Origin: Cinclus cinclus
Taxonomy: Eukaryota > Chordata > Aves > Passeriformes > Cinclidae
Reading direction: 5' to 3'
Length of the DNA stretch: 64,000 nucleotides
Assembly (NCBI RefSeq): GCF_963662255.1
Contig: NC_085060.1
Coordinates: forward strand, 14,293,925-14,357,924
Part shown: positions 31,797 through 43,000 of the stretch, piece after piece
Position numbering within the stretch: position 1 is the first letter of the stretch
Layout of the letters: each line of letters starts with the position of its first letter
Notes under the pieces: generated by a model
Database searches by the model: none
What the model saw: only the letters and a program-made list of their open reading frames with translations
Told to the model about the DNA's origin: nothing
Position numbers and translations under genes: made by a program

Positions 31797-32679
31797 GGAG
31801 GAGAACCCGTGTTGGCACCCACCAGGCGTGGCTGGACACCAGGAGCCGGTCCCAAGGGATGCCCCCAGCAAGGAGGAGGCTGTGCAAGAAGCCTGCTATC
31901 TCATGGGAAGGCTCAGACTGAGAGATTTTGGGAAGCCTTCGGTCCCTTCCAACCCAGAGCTCGGGGCAGGACAAAGAGCTGCCCTTCTGCAGCTGGTCAG
32001 CAGCCAGCCCTTTGTCTCCAGCTGGGAAAAGCTATTGATCATTCCACAGGCCCCTTTCTCCAGGGAGAACAGGCACCCTGGGCTGCCATTGTCCCTTTGC
32101 AGGAGGATTCTGACAGCAGCCTGAAAGCCAGGAGTGATGGATGGAAGGGGGTAGAGTTATCCACTGGGAGAAGGCTGCAGGGATGGAACGCTGCTGCTTT
32201 GGGTGAGCGGGTCATGGGCAGCTCCTTTGGGAGCAGGATTCTGCTGTGGGCTCATCCAGGACGCTCCTCCTCAGGGGAAAGCACTGCTCCAGGGCCCTTG
32301 GCAGCGTCCCAGTACAGGCCTTTTGCATGGAGATGGTGCTGTTCTCACTGATGGCAGAGACACCAGGGACAGGAGAGGTCGTGCAGCATGGCGAACCCAT
32401 CCCTGACTGTGTGTTAACAACCCAGCCATGGCATCACTGTAGCTTCTGTCCCCATGTCAGAAGTGGAAGTCCACTCTATATGTGAAATTCTCATGGCTTG
32501 TCCTTCCTGCCCCTCCTTCTGGCACACTGAGGTCTTCAGCCCACTCCTTCCACCCTTTGGAACCAGGAGTGTTGGAATTCTGGACCGGAGAGGGGACACA
32601 ACTCCAGGGCCTTGGGGAAGCAAGAAAAAACCTTGTGTTTCTGTATGTCCTGTAGGTGGAATTTTGGTGTCTGTTTTTA
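31797..32679 (+). other. WNT11B: Probable WNT11B 3'UTR
   Basis: About 880 bp between the stop codon and the AATAAA at 32680. No other feature is seen. Confidence 0.6.
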
Positions 32680-32685
32680 AATAAA
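32680..32685 (+). terminator. WNT11B: Poly(A) signal, probably WNT11B
   Basis: Canonical AATAAA followed within 30 bp by TG/T-rich sequence ('ctctgtgcgttgttttc'), the usual downstream element. Confidence 0.75.
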
Positions 32686-33874
32686 TGTTATAACTCTCTG
32701 TGCGTTGTTTTCTAGGACAATCTTTCCTGCACGTCCTTCCGAGCTGGTCGTGGAGAAAGACGCTGTAAAGAGAGCCTTGTGTCCATAAATCCCCATGTCC
32801 ATTCTTTTCCTTTCACACATCTGAGGACCAGCTCACTTTCAACTCTTTCTGCTTCCCACTGGCCCAGATTTGCCTTAAATTACAGATGCCTGCTTTCCTT
32901 CACTCCTGTTTTATTCCCTGCATCCTCAGGTCTCCAGCTGCCTGGGATTGAGGGCTGGTGCTGGAAATTGAGGCAGTCCAGATTTATTTTCTGATCCTTG
33001 GGAATGTGGGCTGAATGAGCCAAGGGTGTGTGTGAACAGCAAGGCTTTGGGATACAGGGATGGGGGGCTCCCACATTTCCCTTAGCACAGAATCTGGCCA
33101 AGTGCTTGGATGACATGAGATTCCCGCTGTTGCAAACCTGGGAGAGAAAGAATGAGTCCAAACAGGTGCTGGAGAGGCTGCACAGCACCGGGAGGACAGG
33201 TAAATGGCGTGGGAATCCTCGGGTGGATTCCTGCAGCTCCCAGCATTGCCTGGAGGCTCCAGCAGCTTCACTTTATTTTTGGTTCCCATTGACTGGAGTT
33301 GGCCGCGCTCAGCCCGAGCCCAGCTGGACGATTACTCATTTCCATATCCATTCCATCATTTTTAATGGTCTCTGCTGGGTCACGGAATCAATTAATGAGC
33401 TTTTCTTGTAAAACATCCCCTCCCCTTAATGTGCTCCAGGTTTCTGTGTGAACAGGGAAGGAATCAGAGGTGGCTCGGGAGAATGCAGGGGCTGGAAGTT
33501 GAGCCCGATCTCGGTGAGTGCCAGGAGTGAGTTAACCCTCGTTATCAGTTGTTAATGTGCCATTGACTGGCTCTGCCTGCTGCCATCTCTCTCCCGAGAG
33601 CGCCTGGAAAACCGCAGCTGTCCAAGGTCAAAAGCTATCTCGAGTTTTCCTTTTAAAATGCAATTAGGGGTCATTGCCCGGCATTCCTCCGAAAAAGGAG
33701 TTTCAGCTGCCAGAACAGCCGCAGTTTCTGTGTGCGGAGGGCTGCAGGTACGAAATTAGGATTGCTTCAGTGCCTTCCCTCCATCCACTTCCCAGAGCGT
33801 CCCAGATCACAGGGAGGTGACACCGGGAGGGACTGCTAGCATTGCAAAACGAGCTGGTGAGAGGGAAAGAAAAC

Positions 33875-33893
33875 AAAAAAAAAAAAAAAAAAA
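33875..33893. repeat. Poly-A run (19 nt)
   Basis: Simple A tract in intergenic DNA. Confidence 0.95.
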
Positions 33894-34368
33894 GGAAGGA
33901 TCTTTTGGAGTGAGAACTCCAGCCAGGAGGGTGGGAAATGTGATTTGCATTTGGTAACTACAAACACACATCGCCTGGGGGAGAGGAGAGGAGCCACAAT
34001 AGCAAGGAATGCCCAGGGGAACTGTCGGGATCCCTCCTAGAGAGGTCCCGTTGAAATTTCTGCCTGGGAAAAGGCAGGGCCAAGTGCTGAATATGCAGAA
34101 CCCACTCCTCCTCTCCTTCCTTGACTCCAAGCTCGACAGGGAAGAGCTGGGAAAAGACTGGAGGGGTCACAGTGCAGCCGGAATCCTGCGGGAAAGAGGA
34201 AGGGGCCGGAATTAGCTGGAGAGTGCAAAGGGTCAGGCTGGCAGGGGGTGACAGCTCCGCGACAACCCTCTCAGTGGGAGCTGCTGGAATCCGGGTCCAC
34301 ACCTGGAATTGGCAGGAATGTGAGATCTGCAGGGCTTGGGAGCATCCCCCAGGAACCGAGAGCCTGAG

Positions 34369-34445
34369 GATGGATGGATGGATGGATGGATGGATGGATG
34401 GATGGATGGATGGATGGATGGATGGATGGATGGATGGATGGATGG
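34369..34445. repeat. (GGAT)n microsatellite
   Basis: About 19 perfect units, the same motif as at 2334-2386. Confidence 0.97.
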
Positions 34446-34869
34446 AGCAGGAATGATCCCTGTGTTGGTCCCCAGGGGTTTTAAAAGAGTAACGTTGGTG
34501 TGAACGTGGTTATTTGTTGCTGGTCAAATTTGTGCAAACAATAAAGTCTGGGGGAAGGCGAGTGCTTTTCATGGAATATGTTAAAACATGGATTTATTTT
34601 TCCTTTTATTTCCTTGTTCATTGAGGGATTCTGCATAACTCATTCCAGGAGGATAATATGAGCAAGGGCAATAAACTGTTGGTAATTAAGTTTTTGGAAG
34701 AAGGATGACTCTCTGCTCACGGATATGTTGGGGCATTTCTTCTGCACAGTTCTGGAGTGCAGATCCCACTGGAATGTGGATCAGGACCTGCACCTGCTTT
34801 TCCTTATGCTGCTCACATAGTTGAGCCAGAAGCAGGAGAAAGCCCAGGATAGGGCTCAGCTGTGGATCA

Positions 34870-35002
34870 ACATCTCACAGAATCAGGGAATCCTGGAATG
34901 GTTTGGGTTGAAGGGACCTTAAAGCTCATCCAGTTCCACTTCCTGGCGTGAGCAGGGAACCTTCTCCTAGCCCAGGTTGCTCCAAGCCCTGTCCAACCAG
35001 CG
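34870..35002 (-). mobile_element. CR1 LINE 3' fragment
   Basis: Reverse CR1: 'tcctggaatggtttgggttg', then 'gggaccttaaagctcatcca', ending at 'ccaagccctgtccaacc'. Confidence 0.88.
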
Positions 35003-35377
35003 CTGCTGGGAATATCTGGGGGATGTTGCTGTGACCTTTGGGGTGGTTGGTCTAATCACCGTCAACCACAAGTAAATGAGTATATCACACCACATGAGTA
35101 AATGCTTGTATACAAGGAAAAACCCTTCCCTCTCTGTTCTCCTTTATTCCCGGGGTGGTCAGCAGTGTCGTGGTGCTCTAAGGATGACAAACAAAAACAG
35201 GGATTGTCCGAGTGGGGATCTTCAGCTGAGGGACAGGGACAAACAGGGCTGAGTAAGAGACACAAGATCCGAGGAGGAACCAGCTGCAGCCTGAGGGATT
35301 TTGGGTGTAGCTGGAAGCTCAGTTCTGGCAGGGGCTGTAGGGGGTTCAGAGGGAAGCAGCTCTCCGTCCCTTGGAAT

Positions 35378-35600
35378 CATGGAATTCTTGGATGGTTTGG
35401 TAGAAGGGACCTTAAAGCCCATCTGGTTCCATCCTCTGCCCTGGGCACTGACACCTTCCCCTGTGCCAGGTTGCTCCAAGCCCCATCCAAGCTGGACTTG
35501 GACACTTCCAGGGATGAGGCAGCCACAGCTTCTCTGGGAAATCCATTCCAGGGCCTCCTCATCCTCACAGGGAAGGATCTGATTTCTCCCAGACTGGCCA
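35378..35600 (-). mobile_element. CR1 LINE 3' fragment
   Basis: Reverse CR1: 'catggaattcttggatggtt', 'gaccttaaagcccatctgg', 'gcagccacagcttctctggg'. Confidence 0.88.
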
Positions 35601-36269
35601 ACCATTCCAGCAGGATGGGAGCCTTGGGGACTCCCTCTTCTGCAGGACAGACACTGATGTGGCCATGAACCACCCCAGGGCTGCCATCCCACTGGGAATA
35701 TCTGGGACATCCTCCCATCAGCGCAAACCTGGGGCCAGACAGATTTTGAGGACTCACAGCACTCCTGGGCTCTGTGACTAATAATTCATTGCACAATCTG
35801 ACAGGGGCATGAGGAAAACAAACAGAATAAATCATACACTGAGTCATCCTCAGAGGTGGAGTTAGAATTACTCAGGAGTAAGGAGCAGTAGTAGTGGTTG
35901 CTACATCCATACTTTGCTCACAGACAGGTCAATCACCTATATTTCTAAGGGAAATAACCTGCTCCTAAAAGCACAGATTTAACCCTAACCTGTCTGATGC
36001 CTGGTTGATTTTTAGAGATTTTAGGAACAAAACAAATGAAAGGGAAAAAAAAAAAGAGAGAGAAAGTTCGCATGTCCCACTTGTACTGTAGAAAAAATAG
36101 AGAAGAATAGGAAGGTGCTGTGCTTAAACAAATAAATTTATATTATTGACATACAGTACTGCGCTATCAAGGATCTCCACTGTGCACCCCTTTTGTACAG
36201 CGGGAAAACGGATGTTTTCTGCCAATTTATCTAATTGTCCACATTTTTTTCCACTTTCCCAGACTGCAT

Positions 36270-36686
36270 CTCAGCGCTCCCTGCCAGGACCCCTGCGGGC
36301 CGGTGCGCCAGGCAGGACCTAGCAGGGAAAAGTGTGAAGGCACTGGAGGTCTCTGAGCGCCCCCGGCCGCGTCGAGCCGCTCCAGCCCGCGGTGCCCGCC
36401 CGCCTCGGGGGTCCCGGGGGGCTCCAGGGCCGCGGGGCGAGCACGGGGCCATCACGGCACCCACCGGGGCCGCTCCCCTCAGCCTGCCCTCACCAGCATG
36501 GAGGCACCCGCGCCCCGGCTGTATCTGTGCCCTCCCCAAGATGGCGCCCGCCGTACTACAGCCGTGACCTCCCCAGGGTGTCGCCCTACGTTGTGGCTAT
36601 GGAAATGACCTCCCCAAGATGGCGGCCGAGATGGGTACGGTCGCACCGAACCGCGCCGGAAGTGGGGACGGCGCCGTTCCCGGCCC
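36270..36686 (+). promoter_or_regulatory. IGBP1: IGBP1 CpG-island promoter with YY1 and ETS motifs
   Basis: A CpG-dense, TATA-less region directly before the IGBP1 start. It carries two YY1-type motifs, AAGATGGCGCC (36538-36548) and AAGATGGCGGC (36616-36626), and an ETS/GABP site GCCGGAAGTG (36655-36664), 23 bp before the ATG. The phrase 'gacctcccca' recurs at about 36567 and 36607 beside the second YY1 site, suggesting local duplication. This combination is typical of housekeeping promoters. Confidence 0.8.
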
Positions 36687-39600
36687 ATGATGGCGGAGGC
36701 GGGCGCGGGCGGCCCCCGGCTGCCGGAGCTGCTGGCGTTGGGGCAGCGGCTGTGGGATGAGCTGGAGTCCAGCACCGAGCCCTCCTCGGGAGCCCCGGCC
36801 GTGCAGGACAAGGTGCGGCAGGGGCTGGACGCGCTGCAGCGGGCGGCGGCCATGGTGGCGCAGCTGGAGCTGTTCAGGTCAGCGCAGGGGACGCGTCTGA
36901 GGGGACAGGGAGGGTCCCCGGGCAGGGCAGAGGTGGGACGGGAGCGGGACAGAATCCCAGAATCACTGAGGTTGAACAAGATCTCCTAGGCCATCGAGTC
37001 CAGCCTGTGACCGATCAGTGATTGTCATCAGCCCAGAGCACCGAGTGCCACGGCTGGGCGTTCCTTGGACACCTCCAGGGGTGGAGACTCCACCAGCTCT
37101 CCGGGCAGCCCCTTCCCAGGCATGAGCACCCTTTCCATGAAGAAATTCCTTCTGATGTGCCATCCTGGTCCGGCCTGAGGCCGTTCCCTCTCCTCCTGTC
37201 CCTGTTCCCTGGGAGCAGAGCCCGATTCCCCGGCTGTCCCCTCCTGTCAGGGAGCTGTGCAGGGCCACAAGGTCCCCCCCGAGCCTCCTTTTCTCCAGGG
37301 TGAGCATCCGCAGCTCCCTCAGCCGCCCCTTACAGGATGACTCCAACCCCTTTCCCATCTCAATTCCGGACTCCCTGCTCTCTCCCTCGCAGTGAAAACG
37401 AGGAGCTGGAGGAAATCGCCTCAGCCGACCTGAAATTCATGCTGCTGCCGGCGCTGCTGGGAGGCCTCACGCTGAAGCAGGTGGATCTGAGCAGGAGAAG
37501 GGAGCACCTGGAGAGTGCCCGGGAGCATTTCCTGCGCTTCCTCAAGCTCTGCAGGAACTATGGGCTGGGATCTTTCCAGCTACCCCCAGGCACTGCCGGA
37601 GAGGAGAAAGCCGAGAGCCCCTCGGTCCCCCAGGACCCTACCCAGCCCAATCTGGTGGCCATGGCCATGAGCAGGACGGCCAAAATTGAAAGGTGGGCTC
37701 TGTGCTGTGGGAAGGGCTTTGGGAATTACTGTGGGAGGAGCAGGAACCTGAGGCAGTGCAGGGTTGGACAGGGAAGAGCTTCCCTGGACATTGGAATAAT
37801 TTGGTCATAAAATGCTTATTTTAAGAGTTGTGGCTCACTGTTTAATGGGTAGGGCTTGGGAGGGGCGTTTGTGTCTCCAGTCTCTGGTTTCTGAGGAAAA
37901 ACTGCTCAAAAACTTACTACAACCTCTCTAATCTTTCATAATTAAACTTACATTTAGTTCTTTAATCACTGCTGGTAGCATAAAAACTTCCAAACTGAAA
38001 GTTTCCTACCAGTGGGTTCATTAGAGCTTGAAAAAAGGTGGCTGGTGCCTTTGGTGCTCTGGTTGGGATTTTGGCTACCAAGTTGCTCATTGTGGCATCA
38101 CTGAAAGGTCCAAGCTAGGCTGGACTTGGTTAAATTGTGTAGAAAAACATAGAAAATATACAATTTATATTCTAATTGGAAAGGGTTTCTTTTTTAGAAT
38201 AATTATTTTATGCTCCTTGTCCTCTCAGCTCTCAAAGGTTTCTTTGCTATTACTGTTCATTCTTCAGGTGACAATAAGTGAGGGAAGGAGGACACAAGGA
38301 TTTAGTTTGGCAGTGTTTTATGTGAGTAGTTTCCCCTTTAATAACGAATTCCTGAAAACATAAAAATAAATTTGCCCTGGAAGTTTATTATATAGGGAGT
38401 TCTTCCCTGTAATAATTAATTCCTGAATAGGTCAAAAAGTCCAAAAAGCCAAAATTATATTTTAAAAAAGCCTGCACACACAAAAGCCACCTGAGACAGA
38501 AGTTGGAAAAACATTTGTGTGACATGGAATCAGCTCAAATCAGCCATTCCATTGTTTTTCTCAGTTCTGCTTTTTTCCAGGAGACTGATGTTTCCAGTCT
38601 TGCCTTATTTTACCAGGAAGGCTTCAGTTTCCAAAGGTTCATCAGTGTTTAGGAGAAGAATAAAATCACTGAGGCCCCTCTGAATTAAATGTCATTTTAC
38701 AGCTGCTTTTAACAGATAGGAGAGGCTGAAATTCCAACAGGAATCAGTGGAACTTCCATTAAATTTGGTTGATCCCCTTAGAAAAGGTGGTAAAGGCACC
38801 AGGGCTGGGCTGCAAAAAATGATTCAGTGATCTGATTGTGCTGTGTTTGAGCTAGGTACAAACAGAAGAAGGAGCTGGAAAACAAATTGGCCTCCATGAG
38901 TAGCTCCGTGGAGAGTGGAACAGCAGATGAGGATCAGATCCGGGAATTTTACACCCTCCAGATCCAGAAATGGATCGGCACCAGCCTGGAGGAGATTGAG
39001 AGCATCGACCAGGAGCTGGTGATCCTGAGGAGCAGGGATGCAGCCAGGCAGGTGAGGGATGCAGGTGCTGTGGGATGGGCATGGGGGGATGAATCCCAGA
39101 GGAATTCAGCAGCAGAGTTTTAATCAGTGACTCCCCAGTTGGAACTGAGCTCAGTCACAGCATGAGCTGATGGGGTTTCATTCATTCTGAATTCTGAGCT
39201 TTGGGTTGGGCTCTGCTGCCACACGTTCCCCACAATCCCAGCCTGTGGAATGCTGGAGCTTGGGATATCAGAGCTGAACTGGGCTGGGCAAAGGCTTTTT
39301 TGCAGATCCCCAATTCTGAAGAACAACTGGATTTGGAAATTAAAATAAGAGCCTTATGGTTTCTGTCAAGACCCTTGTGTTTTCTGCAGCATGTCCCATC
39401 CGGGTGTTATCAGCCCATTTGGAATGATAGAACATTCCCACAGACCTGCAATCCCTATGCAGAGCATTGTGTCCAGGATTTCTGTGAGCTGGGATGTCTG
39501 CTGGGAACAGCAGCTCCTGGTGTGCTGGCACAGCCTCCTGGCTGTGGGGGGTCATTTTTTAGCACTGTAGGACTCAGCTCCTCCGAGGTGTCCTGGAGAT

Positions 39601-41283
39601 GCCCTGGAATGATGGGCTCAGAATGTTCCACTGGAACAATAAAAAACATCTCCTGCTTTGCTCTGAGCTCAGCTCTGGCAGCTCTGCTCTGACCCCAGCA
39701 GGTGGCACAGAGGCGCAGGAAGTGATTCCGGTACAGGCACAGTTGGAATTCCTGATTTAAACCAAATTCAGGCCTGGATTCTCCATCCTGTGGCGTTGCT
39801 CTGACAGCTGAGGTGTTTCTCCTCTACAAGGCCTTTAATAACTTCAGGATGGGAAGCAGAGGGGGAATTCTCGTCCCCTCAATTCCCTGGTGACTGTTGT
39901 TTGCATCCCCAGGCTCCAGCAGGTCCCCGTGGCCCTTCCCGGCCTGCCAGAACTCCAATGAAACCCTTCATCCTCACCCGGGATGCTGCTCAAGCCAGGT
40001 ATGGATTGGGATGATCCAACTACACTTTGGGGCAGTGCTCTCATGTCAAGCCTAAAATATTCCTTCAAGTGAAGAAATCCAGTGCACTTGGGTTTGTGGC
40101 CCCCTGAAACCTGTGCAGGAATTTTGGCACCTAAAGCACAGAATGGGATAAAAAACGGATTTCCTATCATGCCTGGGGCGTGATTTATGCTGAGTTTTCC
40201 ATGTATCAGCTTCAGTTCCCAGGGGTGTCCTGGGGCTACCTTCCCCTATCCCAGGGTGCTCCAAGCCCTGTCCAACCTGGCCTTGGACACTTCCAGGGAT
40301 CCAGGGGCAGCCACAGCTTCTCTGGGCACCCTGTGCCAGGGCCTGCCCCCCCTCACAGGGGAGAATTCCTTCCCAGTATCCCATCTAACCCTGTCCTCTG
40401 GCAGTGGGAAGCCATTCCCTGTATCCAGCCACTCCAGGCCCCCTCCATCTTTCCCTTGGGCACTGGAAGGCTACAACTGGGTCACCTCAAAGCCTTCCTC
40501 AAGCCCACCTTGTGATATCCTTGGATATTGGAGATTGGATCATGGAACAGCCCTGTGCCTCTTGCCTGTGTTCCTGCTCATCCCAGAGGATTTCACTGCC
40601 TGGTTTTGGCTGGTTTTGTCCCCCTGCAGGGTGTTTGGAGCTGGCTATCCCGGGCTGCCCACCATGACTGTGGACGACTGGTATGAGCAACGCCGGAAGC
40701 AGGGGATTGTGTCCACCCCACAGAGGGTTCCAGGTATGGAACAGGGATGGGAGCAGGGGATTTGAGAAGCCTCTTGAGGGGGGTGGGTGAAGAGGGAAGT
40801 GTGTGCAGGGTATGGAACAGCCCTGACTATGGAGTAATCCAAGCTTTATTAGGGACACAACTGGGTTAGACTGTGCTTGGCCTATCCAAGGCCAGGTTGG
40901 ACGGGGCTGGAGCAACCTGGGACAGCAGAAGGTGGCACTGGGTGGGCTTTAAGGTCCCAAGGCCAGGTTGGATGGTGCTGGAACAACCTGGGACAGCAGA
41001 AGGTGGCATTGGGTGGGCTTTAAGGTCCCTTCCAACCCAGTCCATCCCCAGGTTCTCACTCCTGCTGTCTGGCAAGCCCAGCTCCCAGCAGGGCTTTGGA
41101 GAACCTGGATCTTCTCCCTGTCCCTCTCCTCCAGCAGGTAAAAGTGATGAGGAGTTGCAGAAGCAGCAGCAGAAGACAGAGGAGGAGGAGGAGGATGAGG
41201 AAGCTCTTCGGAAAGCTCGGGACTGGGACGACTGGAAGGACACACACCCCCGGGGCTATGGCAACAGGCACAACATGGGCTGA
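36687..41283 (+). CDS. IGBP1: Immunoglobulin-binding protein 1 (alpha4, PP2A regulator)
   Basis: Six exons: 36687-36877, 37393-37692, 38856-39051, 39913-39998, 40630-40733 and 41138-41283. Phases agree and give 340 residues (human 339). Alpha4 binds the catalytic subunits of PP2A, PP4 and PP6, protects them from degradation and links them to TOR signalling and the MID1 ubiquitin ligase. Recognisable blocks are RLPELL near the start, [26 protein letters not shown] ([12 protein letters not shown]), [19 protein letters not shown], and the acidic tail followed by [22 protein letters not shown]. The ATG at 36687 is followed by a second Met codon; either may be used. The last exon has a NAGNAG acceptor (41131-41137) that adds or drops one residue. 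Introns carry CR1 insertions. A poly(A) signal lies at 41633. Confidence 0.98.
36948..37335 (-). mobile_element. CR1 LINE fragment in IGBP1 intron 1
   Basis: About 390 bp of a different CR1 subfamily, in reverse: 'atcagcccagagcac', 'ttccttggacacctccag', 'gaagaaattccttctgatg'. It fills most of intron 1. Confidence 0.88.
37693..38855 (+). other. IGBP1 intron 2
   Basis: About 1.2 kb of AT-rich, apparently unique sequence. No element is recognised. Confidence 0.65.
39052..39912 (+). other. IGBP1 intron 3
   Basis: About 860 bp of unique sequence; no CR1 copy or exon is supported. Confidence 0.65.
40225..40500 (-). mobile_element. CR1 LINE 3' fragment in IGBP1 intron 4
   Basis: Reverse CR1: 'ccaagccctgtccaacctgg', 'gcagccacagcttctctggg', ending in 'gggcactggaaggctac'. 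Confidence 0.88.
40885..41045 (+). repeat. Tandemly duplicated CR1 3' end in IGBP1 intron 5
   Basis: A CR1 3' piece of about 77 bp occurs twice head to tail. Each copy starts at 'aaggccaggttgga' and includes 'caacctgggacagcagaagg' and 'gggtgggctttaaggtccc'. Only the second copy continues into 'ttccaaccca'. The copies differ at a few bases. Confidence 0.9.
41131..41137 (+). other. IGBP1: NAGNAG splice acceptor of IGBP1 exon 6
   Basis: 'ccagcag' offers two in-frame acceptors 3 nt apart. Using the first inserts one extra residue before the Gly-Lys-Ser. Confidence 0.7.
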
Positions 41284-41632
41284 TGCTCTGGCTGCCAGCA
41301 GGGCCTGGAGATCCTGGGAGAACAGCCTGGAGAGGGAGGAGGGAATACAGTGTACATAGGTGGAGCATCCGGGAATTCCTTGGATGAGCAGGGGACAGGA
41401 TGGCAGGAGGACACATGGCCCCTTGCTTTGGTTCGCATTCCGTGAACACCAGACTGGGGACACTGGTCATGTTTAGGGGGTGCCCCAGAACTCTGAGGGG
41501 CAGCTCCATGAGGGTCAGGCTCCCTCTGCCCTCCCAGGTGGAGGCAGCCTCCAAGGGGAGCTCCATGAATTTGAAAACTGCTCTTTGTATTGTGGGTGGA
41601 TATATTTATTTTTTCCTCTCTATTTTAAGCAA

Positions 41633-41638
41633 AATAAA
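41633..41638 (+). terminator. IGBP1: Poly(A) signal of IGBP1
   Basis: AATAAA 350 bp after the IGBP1 stop, in an AT-rich context followed by 'ctctttgtgctgcctg'. Confidence 0.85.
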
Positions 41639-41659
41639 CTCTCTTTGTGCTGCCTGATT

Positions 41660-43000
41660 CTTGCTGTGAAGTTCTCTTCATCCTGGGCTTTTCCACGGGG
41701 GTGAACCCTGGATGCTCTCATGGAGCCCACAAGGGACAGAACTGGGACATATGGTGCTATATTCTAAGACATATTAGTCAGTGTGCTTAGAAACCCTCTA
41801 GAACAATCCCTGAGAGGGGGAAGACTCTGAATCCCTTTGGTACCATTCCTGAGTGACAAAGAAGAGGACGCACCTGGCACTGAGCTAGCACAGAGCAGGT
41901 GTGTGCAGGAAGGTGAGGAATCACAGCTGGAACCTCTGGAAGTGCCCAGTGAGGGCTGGTAGCAGTGGAGGGACTTGTTCCAAACCTGCTAAAATACTGG
42001 GATGGAAAAGCAAAGCATGGCTGGCACTTTGTGTCACTTGGAGCAGTGTCACCTGCATGATGCTTCCTTACCCTGGGACAGTGGGATTCTGTAGAAGTTT
42101 GGTGTTTTTTCTTTCTATTAGCAGGATTTGGGCACAGCTGGGCTGCAGGAGTTGTGATGTTTTCCGTGCAGCAATCCCTGTCCTCAGAACTGATCCACAC
42201 CCAGGAAGCCTGCAGGATCTGTGGTTCTCTCTCACAGGTTCTGAGTCCCTACAATTCACAGGAGGGATTTACGGGTTCCAAATCTCCCAGGAAACGTCTC
42301 TAACTGCCACCACAATCCTGCAGGTGTGTTTATCTCTTTCCTATACTGATGTTAGCCAACACTTCCTAGGAGCACGTCTGTACAGCTGGATCCTGAGGAG
42401 TGGCTTCAGGCATATATTCCCTGTGGATTCTCACTGTTCTTGGGCTGTTGGCCTGAGGCCCCACCTCAGTGCTTGACTCCCTGCTGCTCCTATTTCCCTT
42501 TTTTGTCATTTTCCCCCTCAATCCTTTCCAGACAGCTCTCCAGGCTCCCTGGGCTGGAGGCAGAGTGCCCATCCTGGGGCTGGGAGCAGCAGGAATTGTC
42601 TGGTGGCTGTGGAGCTTCAGGATGATATTTTTGTGTGGCTCTGGGGATGTCACACGGCAGTGTTTGTGACATTCCCCCAGCGTGGACGCTACCATTCCCA
42701 GGGGAATGCAGCAAGAACCATTCCCAGAGGAATTCAGCCCCTACCAGCACCGACAGCAGGGACTTTGCAAGAGGCAGCAACCTCCCAGCACAGCCACAGT
42801 GCCCCACCCTCTGTGTGACCCTTCCAGGACCACCAGCTCCTCTCCATGTTCCTAATCCCAGCTGGAGCAGGTCCCCTCCCCTCAGCAGGGCTGGTGTCCC
42901 TCTGGTCACCTGGTCACACACGCCTCTGGACACACAGCCCGGCGCCCTGTGATTGCCAAACTCACCTTTCCACCCACGGCACCACGGAGCTCCTGCCACC
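41660..43000. other. Region between IGBP1 and the DGAT2-like gene
   Basis: About 1.3 kb. No gene, TATA box or CR1 copy is supported. A short doubled phrase 'accattccca' with neighbouring bases occurs near 42689-42735. The promoter of the DGAT2-like gene must lie here but shows no distinctive core motif. Confidence 0.6.

Larger units (their letters stand above)
32686..36530. other. Intergenic region between WNT11B and IGBP1
   Basis: No gene is supported. It contains a unique AT-rich block rich in homeobox-like ATTA sites (about 33290-33760), a 19-A run (33875-33893), a GGAT microsatellite (34369-34445), two reverse CR1 fragments (34870-35002, 35378-35600), and AT-rich unique DNA at 35880-36240. 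From about 36270 the sequence becomes CpG-rich, leading into the IGBP1 promoter. Confidence 0.65.

Noticed and set aside
34369..34445. Possible CRISPR-like array from regular repeats
   Set aside because: Uniform tetranucleotide without spacers in a vertebrate genome; a microsatellite.
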